64,000 bases of DNA from Tetmemena sp. SeJ-2015. Its lineage: Eukaryota > Ciliophora > Spirotrichea > Sporadotrichida > Oxytrichidae. This document shows positions 54,949 through 64,000 of this stretch, one piece after another. The stretch covers positions 18,816 through 82,815 of the forward strand of contig JAJKFJ010021433.1 of the NCBI GenBank assembly GCA_027382625.1, given 5' to 3'. Under the pieces are notes generated by a model. It did no database searches. It was not told the DNA's origin and was given only the letters and a program-made list of their open reading frames with translations. Position numbers and translations under genes: made by a program. How positions within the stretch are numbered: the first letter of the stretch is position 1; the number at the start of each line of letters is the position of its first letter.

Positions 54949-56521
54949 TCATTAATTGTCCACTCGTGTTCGAAGTGATTGGTCTTTTCTTCTTAAATTC
55001 TAAGTCAAAGTTTTAAAAATTCTCAAGCAAATTTTAATTAATTGAGAGCAACCCTTGGCTGTTTAAATAATTTATAATAAAATAAAGTAACTAGAGTTTT
55101 ATTGTACTTCTACTCTCCTTTCTTGTTTGGAACTTGTCTATCTTTCATATGGACTCTCTAATGACTTTTTATCTTCAAAGTTTTGCTTGATTACATTTGA
55201 TAAGTCTTGACTTTTTTTAGGATTGTGGTCATTTACATTATTCTCAAGCATTCGTTTCTCTATTTATTAACAAAATAATTTAAGTCTTTTGTTCTCTCTT
55301 TAGCTCAGCATCTGGACTTTGTTTGGCAGTTTGTGGTCTGACTTTTCTCTTTAAAGTGAGCCCCCCTTGATCTGAATCAGCCATTTTCTAAGCTATATTC
55401 CTATTCTTACGGTACAGCATCTATTGTGATTTTGCTAGTTCACCTCTCTCCTTTTACAAATTAGAAATGCCTACCAACTTTTAAGTTATACAAAAAAAGC
55501 ATATGCTTAAGTTTCTTCATCAAATTTATCAAGCCAACCCATACTCGTCAACCCTATCTCATCTCAAGTCATACTCGGATTCCAATTGCTTGTTGAGAGC
55601 ATCCCTTTATTCACTTTAAAATATTAGCTTTCTCTATTTTTATTTGCAAGATTAAGCTAAAATAAGCATAATGAACAAATATTATTGCTATGTCTTATTT
55701 AGGGATGAGTTGAGAAGAGTACTGCTTTAATCAAAATATCTTTGTTTCTTTTCAAACTTTTTAAAATAAATATATTACGATAATATGAATTTATCTTGCT
55801 AAAAGGACTAAATGCTAACTTTTGATTTCTATTATAATCTATTTTGTTAGCAAACTTTCTTGCATAACCAATCATTCTTGCTCCACAACTTTATGCGCCT
55901 ATTCCTTATTAATTAGAAGGTTGGTACTAAAAGTTTGTGCTTTTGTTTAATAAATTATGTTGTGAAAGCAAATTCTAGCTACTACTCATATCTATTTTAT
56001 GCAAAGACTTTGCCTCGATTTTTCTTGATGTGTTTTTAATAAAAAATAAATTATGGATGAGATGAAATTTATGAGTTCTTAGCAGATTAAGAGACTAACA
56101 GATTAAATTATAATTTAGAGAATCTTACTCTTCGCATTCAATAATTCATTCCATATTTAAAATTAATTCGATGAACTATGAATAGCTAAAATCTGCTGCT
56201 AGAACTTATTGCTCTCTAACCCTAGTCTACTTTTAGATCTGCTGCCTGCGTGCTCTTGATTTGAGTTATCGAGCAACTTCAATCTGATAAATTATTAGGT
56301 AAGAGAATTCTATACTTCTATCAAACTGATTATGTCTATCCCCACCCAAATACTGCCTCCTCGTTTTCATTCTTGATCTACAGATGCTTCTGCATAAGAA
56401 AGGTAAGTGCTTCATCCTGAGATATTTCCCTCTATCTCAGAACTTTTTTCTAAAAGTTTTTGCCTCCTTTTATCTATCCATCGCCCAAATTACTAACTCC
56501 ACTCAAGCTAAGTTGCTACAT
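54949..56521 (-). CDS. basic helical protein, unknown
   Basis: The minus-strand frame from ATG 56521 reads MQQLSLSGVSNLGDGQIKGG and QDEALTFLMQKHLQIK. Later blocks hold DALNKQLESEYDL, KFDEETQAYAFFVQLKSW, and ERGELAKSQQMLYRKNRNIA followed by ADSDQGGLTLKRKVRPQ, with the stop at TGA 54949-54951. Between the blocks are AT-rich stretches (about 55620-56200) that do not read through. The final block alone would make an ORF from ATG 55384. One gene with several IESs or introns is preferred because the same frame continues upstream of that ATG. No family recognised. Confidence 0.5.
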
Positions 56522-57068
56522 GTATTTTATATTGTTGTTTAGTCTCTCTCGTTTTTCCTTCTTTATCTAAAGTGTTCAAATAAGTTTCATATTATAATCA
56601 AATTTATAACAACCAATAATCCATTCCAATAAATACCAATTCAAATTCAAAAATTAGAAGAGAAGTAAATGGCATTTAACTTACAGAATGAACTTCTTTG
56701 TTGAGCACTTTTGCTAGTTTGTTGAAAGTTTCAATAATTTCATTGTGCTGTTTACATTGCTACTTAGATTTCATCTCTCTTATATTAAAAGTTATTTATT
56801 CAAAATGATAATTATCTTAATATTGTAACCTACCGGATTTTGATGATTGCTTTTGATAAGCTATCTCCTTAAAAAGCTTTAAAAATAATTCTTATAAATA
56901 AAATATTGGAAAGAAATGTAGTCAAGTTAAAAGTACGCATTAAAATATCTAAGCCGCTTAGGGGCGGTGAATTCACATCTTTCCTTCTCAAATAACTCGT
57001 TTCGATCTTATAGAACAGCCACTTCTTTGCCTTATTAGCTTTTGAAGGGATAGAATGGAGCAGTTATT
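56522..57068. other. intergenic stretch with one GC-rich hairpin
   Basis: Mostly AT-rich. GCCGC-ttagg-GGCGG (56953-56967) is the only GC-rich element and could form a small hairpin about 100 bp upstream of the thioesterase start. No tRNA, snRNA or open frame was recognised. Confidence 0.4.
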
Positions 57069-57876
57069 ATGCAACCGCAAGGAGAGCATAGATTTTCTTT
57101 GATCTGGATGCATGGATTAGGAGATAGCCCATCCAGTTTCATCGATCTCTTTATGGATCCCGAATATCAGCCTTATTTTAATGTGTGAGTAAAATTTATT
57201 TAGCTGACACCCAGCAATTGCAAGGTCATTCTTTTAGCTGCTCCAAACAGACCAGTTGCAATGAATAATGGCTATGTCATGCCGTCATGGTACGATATTC
57301 AACCCACAAAGAGAGAAGATTTAACATCTATGGACAAACTTTATCAGAGATATTCCCAAACTGAAATGGAGGAGAGCTACCAAATAGTTAGATCCTATCT
57401 CGAATAATATATTTAATTTAAATAAGAGAGAGTTAGATATTATTTGTTGTGAGATAGAGCAATATTTATATTTGTAAAGAGTTGAGAATTAGATTCCTGT
57501 AAAGAACTTATATGTGGGAGGATTTTCATAAGGATGTGCAATGAGCATTATAACGTTCTTGAAGTATGAGTATGCTTTAGGAGGAGTAGTTGGACTAAGC
57601 GGAATGAATGCTCTTAATTTCCATATCCCCGACACTCCCTCATTATATTAACTTTTACTCTCATTTGAAGAGAAAAAGAAGACAAAACTTTGGCTATACC
57701 ATGGACTTGAAGATAACATGATAAAACACACAGTGGCAAAGATGTCATATGAAACTCTCAGATCTCCAGAGTTAGGATTCGACATAACTTTCCAAGAAGA
57801 AGAGGATCTCGATCACAGCTTAAGCCAAAAGGAATTAAGGCTTTTGAAAGAGCATCTCCACAAAGTAATGAAATGA
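57069..57876 (+). CDS. acyl-protein thioesterase / carboxylesterase (LYPLA-type alpha/beta hydrolase)
   Basis: The start at ATG 57069 gives MQPQGEHRFSLIWMHGLGDS, the oxyanion-side motif HGLGD of acyl-protein thioesterases. PNRPVAMNNGYVMPSWYDI is the family's substrate-side loop. The nucleophile Ser is in GGFSQGC (Ser codon 57526-57528, with Gln encoded by TAA). The acid is in WLYHGLEDNMI and the His in LDHSLSQKELRLL near the end, so the full catalytic triad is present. Stop TGA 57874-57876. A 42-nt GT/AG intron lies at 57183-57224 and a 49-nt IES at 57429-57483. The enzyme removes palmitate from cytosolic-face proteins. Product length (about 230 residues once joined) fits the family. Confidence 0.88.
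57183..57224 (+). other. 42-nt spliceosomal intron in thioesterase gene
   Basis: GTGTGAGT...TTGCAAG with exon sense on both sides (YFNV then VILLAAPNRP). It contains an in-frame TGA, so removal is required. GT/AG ends and the absence of a direct repeat distinguish it from the IES downstream. Confidence 0.7.
57429..57483 (+). other. 49-nt IES in thioesterase gene, pointer AGAGTT
   Basis: AGAGTT at 57429-57434 and 57478-57483 flank 43 nt of AT-rich sequence with an in-frame TGA. Excising the spacer and one repeat joins QFKQERV to ENQIPVKNLYVGGFSQG in frame, exactly where homologs continue into the nucleophile strand. No GT/AG ends at the required sites. Confidence 0.8.
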
Positions 57877-58545
57877 AAAATTAAACTATTTATAACAATT
57901 ATTCTATCTTTCCTGCATCTAATTTATTAGTTTTGATCTTGACTCAGGTTTGCAAGAAGATGAATAGAGTGAGGACTTCAAAGTTGAGTACAATTTAATT
58001 AATTTTCATTGGCTTTATTGAAATAATTAATTTGGTTGAATGGGTCCCTACTCTTAGGAGATAGAGCTATACAAAAATGGCTTGAACTACTTGCATCAAA
58101 CTTATTAAAGAAATTATTGAATCGTCCAGCACTTAGTCAGAAAGAAACCTAATAAATAAGCACTTCAAACATCTCTAGTATCTTATGCACAATTGCCACA
58201 GGACCAGAACTAAAGAAATTACCACAAAAGCAGCTATTCCTCATTTCAAAGTACATCATAGATTAAATTCATTTAGTACCATTTATTTGATTCTAATTAT
58301 TCAATTTATATTATTTTTTAATTTTATACTTTGGGAAATTTGGCCTTAGATTATTTGATTAATAGACCAGATAGTTTAAGAATGCAAATGATTGTGCTTA
58401 ACCAAAGAATATCTTTAAATTAATAACTTCATATTTGTTAGAAGATTATTCAACACTTGCGTTATAAAAGATTTGATTGTATGATTGAAGTTGATATAAC
58501 TTAATTATTTTTGACTACATATCGATTAAAGCAAATAAATCTATT
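57877..58545 (+). other. region with a weak short ORF, otherwise no gene
   Basis: ATG 58040 opens MGPYSQEIELYKNGLNYL; after one frame change it continues as a Gln/Ser/Asn-rich block to about 58250. An upstream block (LDSGLQEDEQSEDFKVE, about 57940) may belong to it. Nothing is recognised and the joins are speculative. The rest to 58545 is AT-rich with no further support for a gene. Confidence 0.3.
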
Positions 58546-60846
58546 ATGGGAGCCTGTGTAAGCACTAACGCAAAAGATGCAAAGTAAGTCAACTCACTCC
58601 TACACCTCTGATAATATAACAGAAACCATTATTACTAACATTCTTATTAATCTCTCCTTAAAGATGTGTAAATATTTATATAGCATTGTCACTATAACTT
58701 CTAAAACTGTGGCAGGAGAATGGTTTGGCTAGTAGGTACTAGACATCCCTGATCTCCACAAAAAGGAACTAGAATTCGAAGTCAACATTTACCAAGTCAA
58801 GCTAAGAGAATTAGCTTCTCCTGTAAGTTTCCCTTCTTTGCAGAGAGACACTAATCAAATCATAAAATAGCTAAAAGTTAAATCGAATGGCCACTGCCCG
58901 GTTATACTTAGCTAGTTATTTATTTAAGAGAAAAATTTGGGTCAATTAAGAGAATCTTTTTAGATAATTCACTACTCTCTAGAGCTGTTCTCACTTTCGC
59001 TATTTGATCAAACTTATAACTTACTTTTAGATGAATTGCTACCTTGAAATCCAGATTGATGAATCACCCGAACACAAATTTGAGACCAGTATTTCCCAAG
59101 ACTCTCAGAATGTTCAGGTTAGCAAAATTATTGCAACTAAAGCTTATTTTAGTGGAAAAACTTTGAGAAGAACTTCAAATATAAGTGTATTTATGAGGAT
59201 TTGCAAAACAAGTTCATGGAGTTCAGGCTTATGGAGTTCTCCAAGAATAAGTTTGATTCTAAAGTTAAGTCCATCTACAGATTATAATAAAACTTAGTAG
59301 CTATTATAACAGAGTGGACTTATATACTCTCGCAATAGGGCCCGTCCATCATTCAATAGAATTGTGTAATAGCTAGAAGAAATACGTGGGAAAGCTTTCC
59401 TGCGACATAGTATCAAAATCATAATTACATAATTATACTTCGTATTCTCAGAGATAAAGCAGGTTGAAATAAAATTGGATGAAGTTCATATAAAATTCAA
59501 TGAACACAGAGATGAAGCTTACAACCTTAACTTCAACGTCATTACTTACCAGAAGTAGTTTGAGTCTAACACTTCATCCACAAAGCTGGCCAAAGCAGGG
59601 TAAAACGGAAGTGCTCAGGCTGATAGTTCTTTTGTGAATTGGGTATTTGACAAGAAAACTCAGCATTTACACATTGGAAAGAATGAGGATGAGGACTAGA
59701 AGGAAAGAGATGAAGCGCGCAGACGTCAAAGATAACTTCAGTTAGAGCACGACTAGCAGCATATAGGCCACTCCGACACAAATACTCAGGTGGCTTAATA
59801 GGTATAGCAAGTGAATGAGAGTTTCCTAGATCATTCAGAAGCTCCCTACTGCCTGTTTAAGCTATCCATGGACAAGGTGAGGTACACCTCTATGAAATTC
59901 AAGGTATGGGAGGACAAGTTCTACAAGCTAGATTTGCATAAGAAGATTGTGCATCTTGATGAAATAAGGGTAGATATCTAAAGGCACTCCCAGTCTCTTC
60001 AACTAGATGGACTAATGCCAGAAGAAGAAAAGCAAGGATCAAGTTAGCAAAATTTCATTTATCTAGTTTGCATATTTTTTTAGTTAGAGAGCAATTTCAA
60101 AGAGAAAGGGGAGTGAGATGATTAAGGACGAGTTGCAGCATACTCTCAAGAGGTAAGACTCTAACAGATTGAAAAACGATGCAAAAGATTTCTATGCTCC
60201 CACTGTTCACCAGCCCTACACCAAGAAAGTTTAAAAGCAGGTAGATGATGAAGACAATGGAGAGATTAATGTTGACCTTATATCGGAGTAAATAATCTTA
60301 TCCTGTATTGATAAAATGGAGTGCTATATTGGTTTCACCAAATTATTGAATGAGGAGATGAGGGCGTTTGATATGAAAGACTCTATGATCTTTGACACTT
60401 TGAAGGTCGCTTCCTTAAATAAAAATGCAACTGGCACACTTGATGGTAAAAAACCAACATACTAAGGACAAGGAGCAAGTGGAGAGAAACCGGACATGCA
60501 GAGTTAATTTATTTAATTCACTTAGAGAAAAAACTCTTCAGCAGGAGACCTCTTCAAATCTACTTTCCTTTCCTCTAAAAAGAAATATAAATTATTCTAA
60601 ATATAAATTTGAGTTAAATAGTTTTCAGAGAAGCTTTGGTTCTGTGGTCAATAGATAGGAGAGATCACTGGAACTCTGAACTTCTATAATCTCCCAATTC
60701 TTTATCAAATGAAGGTGGGAGTTCTTACTAAAAGTGGCATTTAGTTTTCATCCAAACCTATTCTCTTGGACTCAAAATTAACAGGCCAGAGATTGCAAAC
60801 CAAGAGTATAATGGTTATTATAAATCAAATTTAAATATATGAGTGA
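58546..60846 (+). CDS. C2-domain-like protein with possible N-myristoylation signal
   Basis: The start at ATG 58546, MGACVSTNAKDAK, has Gly2 and Ser6 as in N-myristoylation signals and is cut by a GTAAGT donor after 13 codons. The next exons give TVAGEWFGQQVLDIPDLHKK, then beta-strand-rich blocks (MNCYLEIQIDES, FMEFRLMEFSKNKFD, VDLYTLAIGPVHHSIEL, APYCLFKLSMDKVRYTS) with the look of C2 domains. Between them are acidic, Gln-rich linkers. The last block (GTLNFYNLPILYQMKVGVLT) ends at TGA 60844-60846, overlapping the next ATG by 8 nt, so it may continue into the following gene. Calcium-binding aspartates were not identified. Confidence 0.55.
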
Positions 60847-63649
60847 CTCTTAGATAAGCAAGCTTAATTCTTTGAAAGATAGATTAATTCTATCTGATAC
60901 TGGCAAAGTAAAGCAGAGGCTGAGCAACTTTGAGAAGCTGCAAATATTTTAAGAGTTGACTCAATTGCTTACTCACACTTCCAAGAACTCTATGATGTCC
61001 TTTATTTACTAAGACGAGGCTGAACTCATCAAAGGGCAGAAGATTTTAATTGATCTGGGAACTCACTGCTTAATATTCTCCGAGTATGTGGACTTTGATT
61101 AGAGAGAGCACTACTATAACACTCTATGCTTAATTATGCGCCGCAGTGATTATAAAAGTATTAGCAATTTAAATATGAAATTATATAGAGTGAGCTTGAT
61201 CTTGGTCAAATGGGACTTTAGTAGGGACAGACATAGGGTGATATCATAGACAAAAGTGCAAGAGATCTTCTTAAAAAGAAGCTTAAAGTTTATATTTTTG
61301 TGTAAGTAGGTGGTTAATACCAAATGTTCTAGTACCAAGCTCTTCAGCTAGGAATCGAAAAACTTAACATGAAGGGAGTTGACGTCTATAAGAGAAACTT
61401 TGTTGAGATCATCATCTCAATCACAAAATTAATGATGAATCTATAAAGTAATTTAAATATCAGCTACTTCAGAGTTCCAGAGTTTAGAGAAAGATTCCTT
61501 AACATCATTTTAGAAAAGAGTGATGGCATGATTGAAGAGTGGAGAAATACAGAAGGCTTCACTCTTGAAAGAAACTAAGCAGAAGAGGTGCACGAATTCG
61601 CTACAGTTGCAATTATGAGGATGTTCGATTGGAAAACCTTTTGCTTCGATCATATCCCAGAGAATGAAAAAGAATAAGCTTTAGAAATTTTACAGTAAAC
61701 TATAGGCTCTGATAAATGGAAGGTGAGAATACAAAAGAGAGGTGTAATTTATAGATGCGTATTGATTTTAGTGTGGCGTTCTTCCTAATCATTAAATAGT
61801 GGGCTATCTATGTTAGAAATACTCTAGTCAGCAATATCTCAATTTTTTTTTGATAACGTAAGTTGGAAGGACATCCCAGGATATAAGACTATTCTTAAGT
61901 CTATTCTTCTGGAAATGAAGGAGCGAGATATAGCCTTCTATCCAGAAGCTTTGAAGGAAACAACTTGTGCTATGCTCTATAACGAAAAGTTGCTTAATGT
62001 TTTCACCACTATTGTACTTAAGAAGACTCATGCATTTGATATCCCAGCAGTTAATGGAGCCCTTGAGCTCATAGCGTCATGGTTTACAACCATTTATAAG
62101 AATAAGCAACTAGTACCTCCTCAGTTTGATTACATGCTTCTTTTCAAAGCTATCATTCTTTAAAATATAAATTATAAATTATTGATCAAGATACTCATGG
62201 ACTTAGATCACGGCATGTCTACAGCAAAATGTGTATGGCTGCTATACAAGATTACTCATATTATTCCTATTAAGCAAAGAGCAGTGCTGCTAGATGAGAT
62301 CCTATCTTCTAAAAAGTTCTACCACTACTTCTTCCTTTAAATTATGATAGAATAAATATTTCTTCCACTGGTCCTTCAATGTGAGAATGGTCTTTAAAAA
62401 AGAATGCATTAATTTTCTTCTACTATTTCTACTTCTTCTAGCTATTTCAGACTTTAATGCCTAGAAAGGAGGGAGTTTCAACTACTGGAATTCCGAATGC
62501 TGCTAAATCCTTGACTAACGACGACAAAAAATACTTTGGAATAGGTGGCAAAGGAGATAGCACTCTCAGCAAATATGCAAGTGCTAATGATGGTGCAGCC
62601 ACTGTTAGAATTAATAATGCAAATCTTTAGCCAGGTACTTACTCATCTATTAAATTATAAGCATATATAATCTTCTTTACTAGCCCTAAATAAAGATCGT
62701 AGCTAAAATGGCAAGCCTGCTTCCTTCCCTATGAGGACGCAGAGTGAATCTTAATTTTCCAAGAATTAAGTGTTCCCCAAGAATCCCAAAAAGAAGCAAG
62801 GCGAAGGAAGGTTTGAGCACATCTCACTCTAATCCAAGGAAGAAATGATAGAAAGACTCAGAGGCCTCGTTGCTGATAAAAACTCAACCGGCTCAGTTTT
62901 AATGGCTAACTCTAGATTGAACTAAGGAGGAGACATTAAGAAGTTTTAAGAAAAATTCCTCAAGCGCAGCAAAGAGGTAACAGAGTTGTAACAACTCACT
63001 GATAAGATTAAAAAGTATCTCAAAGAAAACAAGGATTCTCTTACTAAGTAAAAGAGCAAAGATGAACTTCGCATTTATGAAATTCAGCTCAATAAGAACC
63101 CCAAAATCAAAGAGAGAATACTTCAGAAACGACAAGAAAGCAGTGCCTCATAAGTAGGAGCAGGATTCTCGGCAAGTTATGTTACCGATAGTGATGAAGA
63201 CGAGATGCATGTCGCAGAGGAAAGAGACCGCAATTATTTTAAAATTACTGAGAATTTATATAATTTTTAATATAATCATCAAGAAGATGCTATTAAATAG
63301 CTAAGAGGACAGACTGGAGATTTTAATATAAAGAACTATATCCATGTTCTTAGCGAAGATGAACGCAAATCCTATTTAAAGATAATTTCAAAGATTCCTG
63401 ACAGCAACCGTGTCTATATCTAGTAGTAAGTTAACATTTATAATTGTCTTATAAGGCCAAAACATATTATATACTCACTCATTTTCTTTTAGTTCGATGA
63501 GAAAACAGTACAAAAAAATATATGACGAATACTTAAATTGGCTTGCTCAGCATGATAACACCAAAGAAGAAGTGATTGAGTTCCCAGATATCGCAGTCAA
63601 GGTTCCACGCGATGAGGCTGAGACTAATGTAGTTTCAGATGAATGGTGA
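60839..63649 (+). CDS. large alpha-helical repeat protein, DUF1765-like
   Basis: ATG 60839 reads MSDSQISKLNSLKDRLILSD. Helical blocks follow for about 500 codons with little low complexity, including NLNISYFRVPEFRERFLNI (about 61450), KTFCFDHIPENEKEQAL and TAKCVWLLYKITHIIPIKQ, reminiscent of DUF1765 proteins (family recalled from memory). After an exon boundary at about 62451 comes a Ser/Lys-rich region, a coiled coil (LKRSKEVTELQQLTDKIKKY) and an acidic end (VVSDEW) at TGA 63647-63649. GT/AG introns include about 63428-63493. It may be one gene with the C2-like block upstream. No catalytic motif seen. Confidence 0.65.
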
Positions 63650-64000
63650 TTCAAAAGCGTATAGAAGTGCTAATTGTCGAGCAAAAAATATATTAATATG
63701 TTATAAAATGCAAACATAAGTTTCACATTAAAGTAAAAATTAAAACTGAAATCGATTAAATTTAATAAAATTAATTCAAAATTTTCTTAAAATAGAGGAG
63801 AGGAAGACTTCATCCTCTAATTATATTTGTATCATTTTATTTGGTTTGTATAAATTTTTAAATTCTTTAAGAAATTATAAACAAATTTCAATCTCAAACA
63901 TGCAAATTGTTAATTTGCTTAAATATTTGTTGATATATTTTTAAAGTTAATCTTGAAAATGAGTTAAAAAGGGTAATAATAAGAAATGATCTAGGAAAGA
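63650..64000. other. AT-rich end of window without gene
   Basis: Follows the stop of the helical-repeat gene. Long A/T runs, no frame free of TGA of useful length, and no telomeric repeat at the edge. Confidence 0.55.

Noticed and set aside
63090..63105. CCCCAAAA as telomeric repeat
   Set aside because: A single occurrence inside an open reading frame (Asn-Pro-Lys codons), with no tandem array anywhere in the window.
1..64000. CRISPR arrays, insertion sequences, bacterial operons or phage
   Set aside because: No direct-repeat arrays, transposase motifs or ribosome-binding sites; introns, code and gene content are eukaryotic ciliate.
1..64000. tRNA genes
   Set aside because: Scanning by eye for T-arm-like GGTTCGAATCC found only TCTCGAATCC at about 48192, inside a snoRNA and without a cloverleaf; a dedicated search could still find some.

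Overview
This window reads as germline (micronuclear) DNA of a hypotrich/spirotrich ciliate. Open frames appear only when TAA and TAG are read as glutamine and TGA is the sole stop. The clearest proof is a TAG-encoded Gln in a kinesin Walker A motif (GQTGSGKT, 25975-25998) and a TAA-encoded Gln in a serine-hydrolase GFSQG motif (57520-57534). Coding frames are broken repeatedly by short AT-rich segments lying between short direct repeats, and removing one repeat plus the spacer restores the frame. That is the arrangement of internal eliminated sequences (IES) and pointers between macronuclear-destined segments (MDS). One gene, a kinesin, is scrambled: three of its MDSs lie downstream of its stop codon, flanked by pointers that match the gaps in the main copy. 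No telomeric C4A4/G4T4 array is present, as expected for an internal germline contig. Many frames were read by eye, so exon and IES borders are approximate unless a pointer is given.

Layout, left to right. 1-2.0 kb: unknown partial gene (-). 2.1-6.1 kb: right-handed beta-helix protein (+) with three IES-like interruptions. 6.1-7.8 and 7.8-10.2 kb: a low-complexity protein and a coiled-coil protein (both -). 10.3-13.1 kb: CFAP97/Hemingway-like cilia protein (+). 13.2-16.4 kb: unknown (-). 16.7-17.8 and 18.0-25.3 kb: unknown small and very large proteins (+). 25.5-28.6 kb: scrambled kinesin (+). 28.8-33.8 kb: coiled-coil protein (+) beside a decayed tandem duplicate of its 5' part. 33.9-34.9 kb: acidic protein (-). 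34.9-37.6 kb: SET-domain methyltransferase (+). 37.9-42.9 kb: small ORFs and a Gln/Asn-rich protein (+). 43.0-47.0 kb: beta-propeller-like protein (-).

47.1-50.0 kb is a non-coding locus on the + strand holding about a dozen box C/D snoRNA candidates in series. Most sit 33-43 nt after a GTAAG-type splice donor, and several carry long terminal stems and guides that match universally conserved SSU and LSU rRNA stretches. It looks like a multi-intron snoRNA host gene.

50.1-54.6 kb: a small protein resembling proteasome chaperone 3 (-) with a 14-nt IES and a nearby partial copy, then a leucine-rich-repeat protein (-). 54.9-56.5 kb: unknown (-). 57.1-57.9 kb: acyl-protein thioesterase (+). 58.5-63.6 kb: a C2-like, possibly N-myristoylated protein and a helical-repeat protein (+).

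The genes do not form a pathway. In hypotrichs each would normally end on its own small macronuclear chromosome, so adjacency here carries little functional meaning. Cilia, cytoskeleton and coiled-coil proteins are common, as expected for a ciliate. Several single-base frameshifts at CC runs suggest that residual assembly error also contributes to broken frames.
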